A DNA stretch of 64,000 bases from Pelomonas sp. Root405 (GTDB lineage: Bacteria > Pseudomonadota > Gammaproteobacteria > Burkholderiales > Burkholderiaceae_C). Positions 17,799-29,451 of this stretch are shown in pieces. Positions within the stretch are counted from its first letter, which is position 1; each line of letters begins with the position of its first letter. The notes under the pieces are model-generated. The model did not search any database, had not been told where the DNA came from, and worked only from the letters and a program-made list of their open reading frames with translations. The position numbers and the translations under genes are program-made. Location of the stretch: contig NZ_LMDU01000016.1 of assembly GCF_001425165.1 (NCBI RefSeq), positions 234,931 through 298,930 of the forward strand, written 5' to 3'.

Positions 17799-18623
17799 TT
17801 AGCGCTTGGCGACCGAGCGGTTACCCATCAGCACGCCATGCAGGTCGCCCGCGAAGGCGCGGACCTGGCTCATGACGGCCTTGTTGCGGTTGACCAGCCA
17901 GTTGTAGCCCAGCACCGCCGGCACGGCGACCACCAGGCCGAGAGCCGTCATGATCAGTGCGGCACCCACGGGGCCGGCAACTTTGTCGATGGACGCCTGG
18001 CCGGCCAGACCGATGGCAGTCAGCGCGTTCAGAATGCCCCACACCGTACCGAACAGGCCGATGAAGGGAGAGGTCGAACCAACGGTGGCCAGGAAACCCA
18101 GACCGGCAGAGATCTTGGTGCTGACGTCGGCGACGGCGCGGTCGACGTTCATCGTTACCCAGCTGCTGTGGTCGATGTTCTCGGTCAGGGCGCCTTCGTG
18201 ATGCTCCGAGGCCTCGATGGCCGTGGTGGCGATGTAGCGGAAGGCGCTTTCTTCCTTCAGGCTCTTGATGCCGTCAGCCAGGCTGGCCTTCTTGAAGAAG
18301 GTGGCGCGGACTTCCTTGGCTTCCGATTGCAGCTTGCTGGTGTCCCACAGGCGGACAACCAAGATGTACCAGGAACCCATGGACATCAGGGCCAGGATGA
18401 CCAACACGACCTGGTCGACGACGTTTCCGTGCGCCGCGATATTGGCCAGGCTGTAGGGATTATCTTGAGGCTTCGAGGCGGCGGCGGCCGGAGCAGCGGC
18501 GGCGTCAACCACGGCCGCCGAAGCGGCGCCAGCCGGCGTTTGGTCTTGTGCTTGAACGGGCGAAACGGCCAAGGTCGCGGCCATGGCGATAGCGGCCAGG
18601 AAGCCGGTGATGCGAGAAATCAT
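17799..18623 (-). CDS. exbB: ExbB-family proton channel protein with N-terminal export signal
   Basis: A 274-residue ExbB. Residues 1-25 resemble a signal peptide (ISRITGFLAAIAMAATLAVSPVQAQ) followed by an Ala-rich linker, then three transmembrane segments; GLGFLATVGSTSPFIGLFGTVWGILNAL is the channel signature. The ATG at 18623 is the first of the coherent reading; AGGAG lies 11 bases upstream. Signal-bearing ExbBs are typical of TonB systems in Pseudomonas and Burkholderiales. It follows tonB by 79 bp. Confidence 0.94.
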   Translation of the reverse strand: MISRITGFLAAIAMAATLAVSPVQAQDQTPAGAASAAVVDAAAAPAAAASKPQDNPYSLANIAAHGNVVDQVVLVILALMSMGSWYILVVRLWDTSKLQSEAKEVRATFFKKASLADGIKSLKEESAFRYIATTAIEASEHHEGALTENIDHSSWVTMNVDRAVADVSTKISAGLGFLATVGSTSPFIGLFGTVWGILNALTAIGLAGQASIDKVAGPVGAALIMTALGLVVAVPAVLGYNWLVNRNKAVMSQVRAFAGDLHGVLMGNRSVAKR

Positions 18624-18702
18624 GGAGTCAACTCCTAGGAAAAATTCTGGTTTATGCGGTTCTGGAAGCGCCGGTCTGGCGCCGGGTTCGAAGCGAGGTC
18701 TC

Positions 18703-19347
18703 TTATTCGATCTTGAACTGGAACTCCTGCTCGAACACGTGATCGCCTGGGCATTCGTAGGTGTCCCGCAGCGTCGCTTCGATGGCCTGGACGAGGGCGC
18801 GTTGCGCCTTGCGGTCCACGCCACCACGCAGCGAGGTGATCTCGACGGCCGTCACGCGACCGGCCTTGACGGTGGCAACGGCTTTGTAGAGGGCTTCGCC
18901 GCTCCAGTTGACCGACGGCACTTCAGGCTTGCTCATCTTGGTGCAGACCATGCCGGCGGTAACCTTGGTCGGCCGGGGTGCTGCGGGCGGTGCCACCGGG
19001 GCCGGCGGCGGGGCCGGACGGATCTCGGCCACGGCGGGGGGGGCCACCTGGGTGGACTGGATAGCCGGAGCCGGCGGCGCGGGCGCCGTCACCTGGAACT
19101 CGGGCGGCGGCACGAACGGCGGCGGCGGCGCCTTGAGGTCCGGCGGCGGCGGCACGACCTTCTCGGGCGGCGGCGGCGGCTTGACCTTCTCCTCGATCAC
19201 CTTGACATCGATGGGGCCGCTGACCTTTTTGACGATGTCGCGAGCCAGGCCACTGGCCAGGGCCCAGATGGCCACGACGTGGATCAGGATCACGACACCG
19301 AAGCCCGTGAACCGGGACGCGCCCTGCTTCTCCTGCGCAAAATTCAT
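18703..19347 (-). CDS. tonB: TonB energy transducer
   Basis: A 214-residue TonB. A transmembrane anchor lies at about residues 17-36 (GFGVVILIHVVAIWALASG, with the conserved His), then VKPPPPPEKVVPPPP and further Pro-rich stretches to about residue 140, and a C-terminal TonB domain ending EFQFKIE. It spans the periplasm and passes proton-motive energy to outer-membrane receptors. AAGGAG lies before the ATG at 19347. A TonB-dependent receptor gene follows upstream on the same strand. Confidence 0.95.
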   Translation of the reverse strand: MNFAQEKQGASRFTGFGVVILIHVVAIWALASGLARDIVKKVSGPIDVKVIEEKVKPPPPPEKVVPPPPDLKAPPPPFVPPPEFQVTAPAPPAPAIQSTQVAPPAVAEIRPAPPPAPVAPPAAPRPTKVTAGMVCTKMSKPEVPSVNWSGEALYKAVATVKAGRVTAVEITSLRGGVDRKAQRALVQAIEATLRDTYECPGDHVFEQEFQFKIE

Positions 19348-19544
19348 GCGCGCTCCTTCTTGCAACTACAAATCACAGTCAATGACTTCTTCCAGCAAAG
19401 CGGCCACGTCCGGCGGAAGTTGCGCTCCTGCCGTCAACGAGTTCCCAAAGGACGTGCATTCTAGATCGCGGAAGTAAGGATCCGGCTTCTTCGAAAACAC
19501 GCAGTCCGCCGGGGGCGCAAGCTATCTTTACACCCGTTCTGGCC

Positions 19545-19577
19545 AAAAAAAACGCCCGGTGGCTGAGGCCGTCGGGC
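19545..19577 (-). terminator. Rho-independent terminator upstream of tonB
   Basis: On the minus strand GCCCG pairs with CGGGC around an inner GGC/GCC pairing, followed by G and eight T. It ends transcription arriving from the receptor gene, or a small RNA encoded in between. Confidence 0.8.
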
Positions 19578-19755
19578 ACGCGTTTCATCGCCACGAACCT
19601 GGTGCAAAAAAACACTACACCACCGGCCAAAACTGGCCATGCGAGCATCTTAGCCCCGTGATTCGCCCCCCCTCTTGGGGCTAACCCGGAAAGAGGAAAC
19701 AGACTGATTACAGCGCCGAACGCAAGACGCAACTACAGCAGACTCGTGAACAACT

Positions 19756-19786
19756 GCCGGGGAACGTGTTTGACACACTCCCCGGC
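19756..19786. repeat. Strong hairpin after the TonB-dependent receptor gene
   Basis: GCCGGGGA (19756-19763) pairs with TCCCCGGC (19779-19786), with a nested GTGT-TTG-ACAC. There is no U-tract on either strand, so it is not a standard terminator; it may protect the receptor mRNA 3' end. Confidence 0.55.
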
Positions 19787-19852
19787 CTGGCCAGTCGCCG
19801 ACATCAACCGATGCGACGACTCATGTCGGCACGGTTGCGGACGACGCGCCAA

Positions 19853-22606
19853 TCACTTGAATTGATACGTCACGGTGCCGTAGATGAACCGGCCTCGCGG
19901 ATCGGCAAAGGAGCCGGCAAAGCCTGCAGCATGCGACCCGTAGCTCGACGACGCGACAAACGGCGGATCCTGGTCAAAGGCGTTGCGCGCGCCGAGCGTC
20001 AGGCGCAGGTCCTTGAAGCCGCGGTAGCTGACAGCGAGGTTCCAGCGGCTTGTGTCCTTCACGTCGTAAGGTGCGTCGACCCCGAGGTTGGTATTGACCA
20101 CGGCCGCCGATTCCTGCCAGCCCTTGGTGAACACGTTCTCCAGCGCGACGTTCCAGGAACCCAACGTCCAGTCGAAGGACAGCGTGTGCTGCCAATCGGG
20201 CACCGGCGGGTTGCCGCCTAGCGACTTGCCAACGTAGTCGGTGAAGGGCAGGTCCTTGCCGTTCTGCAACTCGTACTTCAAGGTACGGGTGGCAGCAAAG
20301 CCCAAACCGAGTCGACCCCAATCGCCGAGCGGCAGCGCAGCCCGCACGTCGATGTCGAAGCCGGCGGTCTTGAGTTCGCCCAGGTTCTCGACCGGCGTTT
20401 CGATGTAGGAGATGAAGCCGGTGGTTGGGGAGCGCTTCACGCGCGCCTTGTAGCGGGTGTAAAGGCCGGGCTCGGCCATCAGCGTGTCGCCGCTGATCAC
20501 GCCGATCTGGTCACGCTTTTGGATATTCCAATAGTCGACTGCGATGCTGAGATCACGCATCGGCTCGAAGACCGCGCCCAGTGCGAACTGGCGGCTCTTC
20601 TCTGCCTTCAGGCTCTTGTCGCTGGACAGGCGCACGTTGAACTGGGTGTTGCAACGCGGATCGTCAGGCTGTGCGCTGGCCGGGCATTCCGGATCGACCT
20701 GAGGGTCGGCCGTGTTGGTGTTGGACACGGGGCTGTTCACGTCCCACAGCGTGGGGGCGCGGAAGCCGGTTCCAGCGCTGGCGCGGAACAGCATTTCCTT
20801 GCTCGGCTGGAAACGCAATGCGACACGCGGGTTGAAGCTGCTGCCGAAGTCGCTGTAGCGGTCATAACGCGCGGCGACGGAAGCCTCCCAGCCCTTCGCG
20901 AACGGCAGCGACAGTTCGCTGTAGACCGCCGAAATGCTGCGGCTGGCAGAGGTGGCAGGCACCGAGCCTTCGCCACCGATGTGCGACCCCTTGGAGTACT
21001 CGGCATTGGTCGGCTTGTCGTCGGCCTTCTCTCGACGCAGGTCGATACCCACGGCGATGGCCATCATGCCGCCGGCCATCGGCATCAGCTCACGGCTGGC
21101 CTTGGCGTCCAAAACCAGCGTCGTGCCCTTCGACTGGCGAACCTTGCCCTCCAGCGAAGCGCCATCCAGCAACGCCACACCTGCCGCATCGTTGGGACCG
21201 AAGGGGTTGACGTTGCCAGTCCGCATCGCGGCCAGGAAGGGCTCTTCGAGCAGATAGCCGCTGTAGTTCAGCGTGCCGCGGGCCTGTGCCAGGTTCAGGC
21301 CGATGTCGTAGTCCCAGCCGGAGAACAGGCCGGTCGCGCCAACGACGACGCGGTATTGCTCATTGGTGTTGTCGCTGACGCGGTTGCCACGGTCCAGTGA
21401 GCGGTAGGAGATATCCGTGAAGGCCTGTCCGGAGACCGGGTCGGTGAAGGAGGTGTAGTGCGCCGGGGTGTAGCCCAGGCGGGTCAGCAGCGCTGTCGGA
21501 AAGTACTTGCTGTTCGTCGGCATAAGCACCAACGGGTAGGTGCCGTCAGCGCGCACTTTCATTGCGGTGCCGTCGATGGGAGTGGGCGCCGCGCGACCGG
21601 TCGTGTGATTGCGTGCGGCGGAGGCCTCGACAAACCACTGGTTGTCGGCGTCGATCTTGAAGGTTCCACGCGCGAACAGATCGGTCTTGGTGCTGTCGGG
21701 CAGGTTGTCAAGCATGGCCGCGTAGACAGCGCGGCAACGCTTCACGTCATCCGCGCCGTTCGGCGTTTTGCCGGCGACCTGTACGACTGAGTTGGCCGGA
21801 TCGCACGCCGCCATGCTTGCGCCGGGGTTGGAATAGGCCCCCGGCGTGATGCCGATCTCCATCAGCCGGCCAGGGTACGCGCGAAAGGAGGTCGGCGGGA
21901 TGGAACCCGGCACTTCCTGTTCATGACGCCAGTACCAGCCCTGCTTTGCCGCCTCGATGCGGGTCTGCTCCTTGATGTTGGCCGTGACGAGGAAGTTGTA
22001 GCCGTCCTTGTCGAGGTTGCCGGTGCCGAAGGCCAGCGAACCGCCATGCTCCTTACCGCCGACATTCTTTTCGGGCTGGCCGTAGCGCAGCGTCAGTTCA
22101 CCCTTGTCGTAGTCCTTGCGCGTGATGAAGTTGATGACGCCAGCAACGGCATCGGTGCCGTAGACGGCGGAGGCGCCGTCGCGCAGGACCTCGATGCGCT
22201 CGATGGCGGCAAAGGGGATGCTGTTCAGGTCCACCGCGACCGAGCCGCCGATGGACCCGAAGGGGTGGCCGGCCAGGCGGCGGCCGTTCAACAAAACGAG
22301 TGTCGAGTTGGCGCCGAGGCCACGCAGATTGGCGTTGCTGGTCGCATAGCCAGCGCCTTGCGTCGAGTCAGACAGCTGGGCCGAATTGACCGACAGGCGG
22401 CGCAGGATGTCCTCAATGTTCGTCGCGCCGGACTTCTCGATGGCGTCCCGCGAAATGACCGTCACCGGCAATGCGGTTTCCGATTCGACTCGCTTGATGC
22501 TGGAACCGGTGATCTGGATGCGTTCCAGCTTCTGGGCCTCCTGGGCCAGAACGGAACTGGCGACCAGGGCCAGGATGGCGCACGTGACGGTAGTTTTTTT
22601 GAACAT
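19853..22606 (-). CDS. TonB-dependent outer-membrane receptor
   Basis: A 917-residue receptor with a cleavable signal peptide (MFKKTTVTCAILALVASSVLAQ) and a probable TonB box LERIQITGS right after it. The plug domain follows (residues about 45-165; VTVISRDAIEKSGATNIEDIL, RGLGANSTLVLLNGRRL, IERIEVLRDGASAVYGTDAVAGVINF), then a 22-strand barrel ending GTVTYQFK. GAGGAG lies 6 bases before the ATG. The GSSIKRVESETA type with VLLNGRRL is common in receptors for oligosaccharides or peptides in this group. The neighbouring peptide ABC importer makes a peptide substrate thinkable; ligand not assigned. Confidence 0.93.
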   Translation of the reverse strand: MFKKTTVTCAILALVASSVLAQEAQKLERIQITGSSIKRVESETALPVTVISRDAIEKSGATNIEDILRRLSVNSAQLSDSTQGAGYATSNANLRGLGANSTLVLLNGRRLAGHPFGSIGGSVAVDLNSIPFAAIERIEVLRDGASAVYGTDAVAGVINFITRKDYDKGELTLRYGQPEKNVGGKEHGGSLAFGTGNLDKDGYNFLVTANIKEQTRIEAAKQGWYWRHEQEVPGSIPPTSFRAYPGRLMEIGITPGAYSNPGASMAACDPANSVVQVAGKTPNGADDVKRCRAVYAAMLDNLPDSTKTDLFARGTFKIDADNQWFVEASAARNHTTGRAAPTPIDGTAMKVRADGTYPLVLMPTNSKYFPTALLTRLGYTPAHYTSFTDPVSGQAFTDISYRSLDRGNRVSDNTNEQYRVVVGATGLFSGWDYDIGLNLAQARGTLNYSGYLLEEPFLAAMRTGNVNPFGPNDAAGVALLDGASLEGKVRQSKGTTLVLDAKASRELMPMAGGMMAIAVGIDLRREKADDKPTNAEYSKGSHIGGEGSVPATSASRSISAVYSELSLPFAKGWEASVAARYDRYSDFGSSFNPRVALRFQPSKEMLFRASAGTGFRAPTLWDVNSPVSNTNTADPQVDPECPASAQPDDPRCNTQFNVRLSSDKSLKAEKSRQFALGAVFEPMRDLSIAVDYWNIQKRDQIGVISGDTLMAEPGLYTRYKARVKRSPTTGFISYIETPVENLGELKTAGFDIDVRAALPLGDWGRLGLGFAATRTLKYELQNGKDLPFTDYVGKSLGGNPPVPDWQHTLSFDWTLGSWNVALENVFTKGWQESAAVVNTNLGVDAPYDVKDTSRWNLAVSYRGFKDLRLTLGARNAFDQDPPFVASSSYGSHAAGFAGSFADPRGRFIYGTVTYQFK

Positions 22607-22655
22607 TGAGACTCCTCGAAGAGTAGGGACCCGCCGTGATACGCGGCGGCGGTGC

Positions 22656-22671
22656 TGGCCCGATGGGGCCA
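22656..22671. repeat. Hairpin upstream of receptor gene
   Basis: TGGCCC-GATG-GGGCCA, a perfect 6-bp stem 50 bp upstream of the receptor start. It may be in its 5' leader. No U-tract. Confidence 0.4.
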
Positions 22672-22854
22672 ATCCGTGGCTGAGCGATAGGCTCAGATTC
22701 CGGGCGCGGCGAGTTTGTGCGGGCGCAACATGACCCCAGCCCCCGGAAAGTCCCTAGCCAAACCGCATGCCTATGTAACTCGTTGATTTGGCTAACTAAG
22801 TATTGGCACCACCCCCTAGAGGCGAAGCTGCAACGTTGTCGCCACGCGACGTGG

Positions 22855-24679
<1,825 letters not shown>

Positions 24680-24687
<8 letters not shown>

Positions 24688-26116
24688 GGTTGGCCCTGCG
24701 TTGCAAGACGCGGGGACGCGTCGAGCGCGCCTTGGGATTGAAGGCGTCGCGCACACCGTCGGCGAACAGGTTGGCCGCGAGCACCAGGCTCACCATGAAA
24801 CCGAAGGCCGCCGCGAAGCTCCACCACACGACGGGGTCGCGCGACATCTCCGAGCGGGCCAGGTTGATCATGCCGCCGAAGCTGTTCATCACCGGGTCCA
24901 CGCCGACGCCGACATAGGTCAGCACCGCTTCATACAGGATCAGCTCGGAGAAGCTTAGCACCACCGTGATCAGCACCAGGTGCATCACATTGGGCACGAT
25001 GTGGCGCGCCATGATGCGAAGGTCGCCGACGCCAAAGGCCGTTGCCGCCTGCACATGGTCCAGCTCGCGCAGCTTCAGGGTCTCAGCCCGCACCAGTCGG
25101 CACAGCCCGGCCCAGCCGGTCAGGCCGAGGATGAGGCAGAGCATCAGCATCTTCACGTCCGAGCGCTCCACGGCGGTCTCGAAGGCGTCGGGGTTCTTGT
25201 CGAAGTAGACCTGCACCATCAACACGCAGGCGGCGATCAGCAGCACATTGGGCACCGAGCTCAGCGTCGTGTAGAGGTACTGAATGACGTCGTCGACCCA
25301 GCCCTTGTAGTAGCCGGCCAGCACGCCCAGCAGCAGCGCGAAAGGCAGCGTCGCCAGCGTCGACAGCGCACCGACGACAAAGGCCGTGCGCACGCTCTTG
25401 AGCGCCTGCACGAGAACGTCGTTGCCGGTGCGGTCGGTGCCAAACACGTGGTACCAGGGCATCAGCGCGACGACGGCACCGGCCAGCAGCAGCAGGACCG
25501 TCAGCGTGACGAGGATGGCGCGCAGCGGATAGACCGTGCGGTCGGCGGCCAGGTCAGCCAGCGCGGCACGCCAACCGCCGTGTCGCCTCGCCAGCAGCCC
25601 CGCGCTCAGCACGACCAGAAGCAGCGCGACGCCCAGGCCCGCGGCCAGGCCGCTGCCGGCGCGCATCGCCACATCGCGCGCCCATTGCGTGGCCGGGTCG
25701 CTCAGGTGCGCACCGGCGAACTTCAGCCGCGGATAGTCACGGCGAACGCTGCCGTCCGGCTCAACGACGCTTTCCTTGTTGAAGCCATGCGTGCCCAGCG
25801 GCAGCGAATAGCTGACCTCGCGCATGCCGATCTGGCGCTCCAGCAGCAGGTCCAGCGTGGACAGCGTGCGCGTGTCGTAGACGGCGGCCTCCCCGGCAGC
25901 CACAGGCAGCGCGCGGCGCAGATGGACGCTGTCGATCATCGTGACCAGCAAGAACGCGGCCATCACCACACCGGCGCTGGCGGCGATCGGGTCGCGCAGC
26001 ACGCGCTCCCAGGTCGCACGCAGATGCGGCTGGCGTCGTACCCGCAACGCATATGCGGCGATGGCCGCCACCATCAGCCACAGCGCCAGGTCGGTCCAGA
26101 GCAGGACGAGCTTCAT
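24680..26116 (-). CDS. Peptide ABC importer permease, extended DppC type
   Basis: A 478-residue permease, well above the usual 280-340 residues of DppC/OppC. The C-terminal part (from about 235) has the normal five transmembrane helices and the EAA-like loop (ETLKLRELDHVQAATAFGVGD). The extra N-terminal part has two additional hydrophobic segments and a polar stretch of about 100 residues between them (RTLSTLDLLLERQIGMREVS) that should be periplasmic. ATG at 26116 lies 8 bp after the first permease gene. Confidence 0.9.
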
Positions 26117-26123
26117 TGCAGGC

Positions 26124-27107
26124 TCACTGCAACCGGACACGGGGATCAACCCACGTGTAGACGATGTCGATCAGCGCATTGCTGGCGATGTAGAGCAGCG
26201 CACCGAGGAAGACCATGGTCCGCACGATGGCGAAGTCCTGGCCCGTGATGGCCTCGATGACGAAGGCGCCCAGGCCGGGTATGCCGAAGAAGCTCTCGAA
26301 TACCAGGCTGCCGAGGAAGACATAGGGCAGATAGCTGCCGGCGCTGGTGATGATGGGGATGAGGGCATTGCGCAGCACATGACGGCTGAGTACGCGGCCC
26401 TCGGACAGGCCCTTGGCACGCGCGGTGCGCACATAGTCCTTGCCCATCTCTTCCAGGAACATGGCCCGGTACAGCCGCGCCTCGCCACCCAGCCGCGACA
26501 GCAGCGACAGCAGGATGGGCAGGGCCAGGAAGCGCACCGCATCCAGCCCCGGCGCGAAGCCGTTCATGGGCACCAGCTTGAGCACGCGGGCGAACAGGAA
26601 CTGGCCGACGATGATGTAGAACAGGCTGCTGATCGACAGCATCAGCACGCACAGCACGACGCCCCAGAAGTCGATCCGGCTGTTGCGGAAGAAGACCAGC
26701 AGCAGCGCGAACGCCACGCTGACGATGACCTGCAGGATGAACAGCGGCAGCGCCAGCGCCAGGCTCACGCCCATGCGTACCTTCACCTCGTGGCCGATGT
26801 TGACGGCCTGGCGCGCATCGCTCTTGCCGAAGTCGAGCGCGAACAGGCTGACCGAGCGTTCCCACAGGATGGTGTGAGTGAACTGCTCGGCGCCGGCCTT
26901 GCTGGCGTCGAAGTAGAGCGGTTTGTCATAGCCGCGCTCCTGCTTCCAGGTCTCAATCTGGTCCTGCGTGATGCGCTTGCCGCCGATGTTCAGCCGCGCC
27001 ATGTCGTCCGGCGTGTTGACCGAGAAGAACAGCACAAAGGTGAAGAGGTTGACCCCGACCAGGATGGCCAGGCCATAGGCCAGACGGCGCATGACGAAGC
27101 CGAGCAT
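26124..27107 (-). CDS. Peptide ABC importer permease, DppB type
   Basis: A 327-residue permease starting MLGFVMRRLAYGLAILVGVN, the typical DppB/OppB start. Six transmembrane helices, a periplasmic stretch (residues about 35-100) and the EAA loop YVRTARAKGLSEGRVLSRHVLRNAL. The first ATG overlaps the binding-protein stop (TGATG); a second ATG five codons later is also possible. It pairs with the extended DppC-type permease. Confidence 0.94.
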   Translation of the reverse strand: MLGFVMRRLAYGLAILVGVNLFTFVLFFSVNTPDDMARLNIGGKRITQDQIETWKQERGYDKPLYFDASKAGAEQFTHTILWERSVSLFALDFGKSDARQAVNIGHEVKVRMGVSLALALPLFILQVIVSVAFALLLVFFRNSRIDFWGVVLCVLMLSISSLFYIIVGQFLFARVLKLVPMNGFAPGLDAVRFLALPILLSLLSRLGGEARLYRAMFLEEMGKDYVRTARAKGLSEGRVLSRHVLRNALIPIITSAGSYLPYVFLGSLVFESFFGIPGLGAFVIEAITGQDFAIVRTMVFLGALLYIASNALIDIVYTWVDPRVRLQ

Positions 27108-29383
27108 CAGCGCCCGCCTCCCAGGGCAGTGGCCGTTTCGCGCGCGCGCCAGGCGCGGCGGGTGGCGATGAAGATGGCCAGGCCGCCGGCGGCCAGCGCG
27201 AGCAGCGGCCACCAGACCGGCCGGTTCCACTCGGCGATGCTGCGCGCGCGGTCCTCGGTGTCGACACGCAGGTAGCGCGCCCGGTCGCGCACGACGACGC
27301 CCGGTTTGCCGTTGTGTACCCAGCGCTGGAAGGCCATCGCCGAATAACTCCAGTAGCCCCAGGCCCAGGGTGCGTCCTGGCGGGCGATGTCGTTCATCTG
27401 CGCCATCACCCGGGCCTTCTCGGGCCCGTCTTCCAGCGACTGCAGCTTGCGGTAGAGCCGGTCGAACTCGGGGTTGGCGTAGTTGGCCGTGTTCTCGCCC
27501 TCGTGCAGGCTCTTGGCGTTCGGACCGTAGAGCAGGAAGAGGAAGTTCTCCGCATCGGGGTAGTCGGCGAACCAGCCCCACCAGAAGATCTGGTGCTTGC
27601 CCTTGAGGATCTTTTCCTGGAACTGGTTGAAGTCGGTGGCGCGGATGTCCAGCTGAATGCCGAGCTTGGCGAACTGGCGCACCAGCCAGTCGTTCTCGGC
27701 CTTGAGTTCCGGCGTGACGACGCGTTGGAAGTCGTAGTTCAGCACCAGCGGCTTGCCGGTCTTCACGTCGCGGCCGCCGGGGTAGCCGGCTTCGATCATC
27801 AACTGGTGTGCGTCGGCGATGGGCCGGCGCACCGGCTTGCCGTCGACGAGCCGGTGCGTGACCGGGTTGAACTCGCCGGCCTGGCCCTCGCGCGAGCCGA
27901 ACACGCCCGGCGGGATGGGCCCGTGGGCCGCGTCGCCACCCTTGTCGCGGAAGATGCGGCCATAGCCCTCCTCCCAGTCGATGGCGATGGAGATGGCCTG
28001 GCGCAGCGCGCGGTTGCGGCGCTGCTGGTCGGGCGTGTCGCCCTGGCCAACGACGGGGTCCAGCCAGTTGAAGCCGAGATACCAGTTGGAGATGTCGACA
28101 TCCATCGGCAGCTTGAAGCCACGCCGCTCATAAAAGGCCCTGACCTCGTCCGAGTCGTCGCGGTCCACGCCCAGGGTCACGCCCCAGTCCGCACGGTCCA
28201 TCTCAGGCAGGTCGAGATAGCCCTGCATGAACAACTCCCGGATCGGCACCCTCTCCTTCACGTTGATCGCCACGACCTTGTCGACAAAAGGCAGGCGCTT
28301 GCCGCAGTCGGCCAGCAGCCCGGCCTCCGCGTCACCGGGGCTGCCGTCGCAGGGGTAGGTCTCAACCCGGTAGTTCGGGTTGCGGCTCATCACGTGCCGG
28401 CGGTCCTGCACGTACTCGGTCATCATGAAGGGGCCACTGCCGACGGGCCACCGGTTCCAGCTCAGCGAGTTGGCGGCCATCCCGGCCTGGGCGTAGAAGG
28501 CATCCACCTCCCAGGGGATGGCCGCCGTGAAGGCGGTGGCCAGCCAGTATTGCCACTGCGGATAGCGGCCCTTCAGCCGGATGCGCAGCAGGTGATCGCC
28601 CACCGCCTCGGCACCGGCCAGCGGCCAGCGGCGCAGATCCAGGAAGGGCTTGTCGGCCAGGTTCTCCGGCAGGCCAGTCAGCTGTTTCTGGCTCTCACGC
28701 TTGAGCAGCGCGATGTAGTCCTTGAGCCCCACCACATGCTCCGAGAACACCGCCGCCACCGGCGCCTCCAGGCGCGGGCTGGCATGGCGCTTGAGCGCAT
28801 AGACGAAATCCTCGGCCACCACCTCGCGCGTGCCCTGGTGCTCGAAAGCCAACGGGCTGCGCTTGTCGCCCAGCTCACCGGGCTTGAGCTGGTGATAGCG
28901 GTAGCGGCCCTTTGCGTCCTTGGCGAAGGCCGGGTGCGGCGCCCATCTCAGGCCGGGGCGGATGGGCACGTCGTAGACCGCCTGCGCAATCTGCTCGTCC
29001 GGCGCATCGTCGGGCAGGCGCCGGCCCTGTGCATCCAGAAAGTAGGGTTTGGCCAGCGCCGACGCCGCGCGTGGGATCAGCGTGTAGGGACGCTTGAGCG
29101 GGTGGTAGCCGTAGGGTGGCTCGCTGATCTCGTAGACATAGGTGCTCTCGGGCGCGGTGTATGACGAGGTCGGGTCCAGGTAGCGCGGCGAGCGCTCCGC
29201 GAATGCCATGTAGAGCGTGTTCTCGCGCTCGGCGCCGAGGGGGTGCGGGCTGTTATTGCAACCGGCAAGCAGGGTGAACGCCAGCGCGCCCAAGCCCCTC
29301 ACCGTCCATGCGAAAACTGCCGCCACACTGCGCCCTCGAAAAACAAGCGCCCCGGCGCAGGCCGAGGCGAGGGGCCGGATCAT
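27107..29383 (-). CDS. Peptide ABC importer substrate-binding lipoprotein
   Basis: A 758-residue family 5 extracellular solute-binding protein. The lipobox LLAGC (Cys42 in this reading) is preceded by a hydrophobic stretch, and the mature part shows the SBP-5 pattern (FVYALKRHASP, GSGPFMMTEYV, ALRQAISIAIDWEEGYGRIF). Unusually, a second hydrophobic segment (WWPLLALAAGGLAIFIATRR) lies at the very C-terminus, so the protein may be anchored twice. The start is uncertain: no ribosome site is visible at 29383, and a GTG at about 29299 would leave a short lipoprotein signal. Confidence 0.87.
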   Translation of the reverse strand: MIRPLASACAGALVFRGRSVAAVFAWTVRGLGALAFTLLAGCNNSPHPLGAERENTLYMAFAERSPRYLDPTSSYTAPESTYVYEISEPPYGYHPLKRPYTLIPRAASALAKPYFLDAQGRRLPDDAPDEQIAQAVYDVPIRPGLRWAPHPAFAKDAKGRYRYHQLKPGELGDKRSPLAFEHQGTREVVAEDFVYALKRHASPRLEAPVAAVFSEHVVGLKDYIALLKRESQKQLTGLPENLADKPFLDLRRWPLAGAEAVGDHLLRIRLKGRYPQWQYWLATAFTAAIPWEVDAFYAQAGMAANSLSWNRWPVGSGPFMMTEYVQDRRHVMSRNPNYRVETYPCDGSPGDAEAGLLADCGKRLPFVDKVVAINVKERVPIRELFMQGYLDLPEMDRADWGVTLGVDRDDSDEVRAFYERRGFKLPMDVDISNWYLGFNWLDPVVGQGDTPDQQRRNRALRQAISIAIDWEEGYGRIFRDKGGDAAHGPIPPGVFGSREGQAGEFNPVTHRLVDGKPVRRPIADAHQLMIEAGYPGGRDVKTGKPLVLNYDFQRVVTPELKAENDWLVRQFAKLGIQLDIRATDFNQFQEKILKGKHQIFWWGWFADYPDAENFLFLLYGPNAKSLHEGENTANYANPEFDRLYRKLQSLEDGPEKARVMAQMNDIARQDAPWAWGYWSYSAMAFQRWVHNGKPGVVVRDRARYLRVDTEDRARSIAEWNRPVWWPLLALAAGGLAIFIATRRAWRARETATALGGGR

Positions 29384-29451
29384 AGACGCGCAACTCGTCT
29401 ATACAAGGTCACCACACCCGCATGAGGCGGCGTGGAAAACCCGGTGTGACT

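Larger units (their letters stand above)
19348..19852. other. Noncoding region between receptor gene and tonB
   Basis: About 500 bp with no convincing gene. It holds a hairpin after the receptor gene (19756-19786), an inverted repeat TTAGCCCC/GGGGCTAA (19650-19657 with 19677-19684), GGCCA-AAAC-TGGCC (19625-19638) and a strong minus-strand terminator (19545-19577). The remaining 200 bp before tonB should hold its promoter, with no clear consensus boxes. A reading frame at 19379-19732 crosses the terminator and has no recognisable content. Confidence 0.6.

Noticed and set aside
19379-19732. 117-codon minus-strand frame between the receptor gene and tonB
   Set aside because: It runs through a strong terminator and has no recognisable motif or ribosome site.
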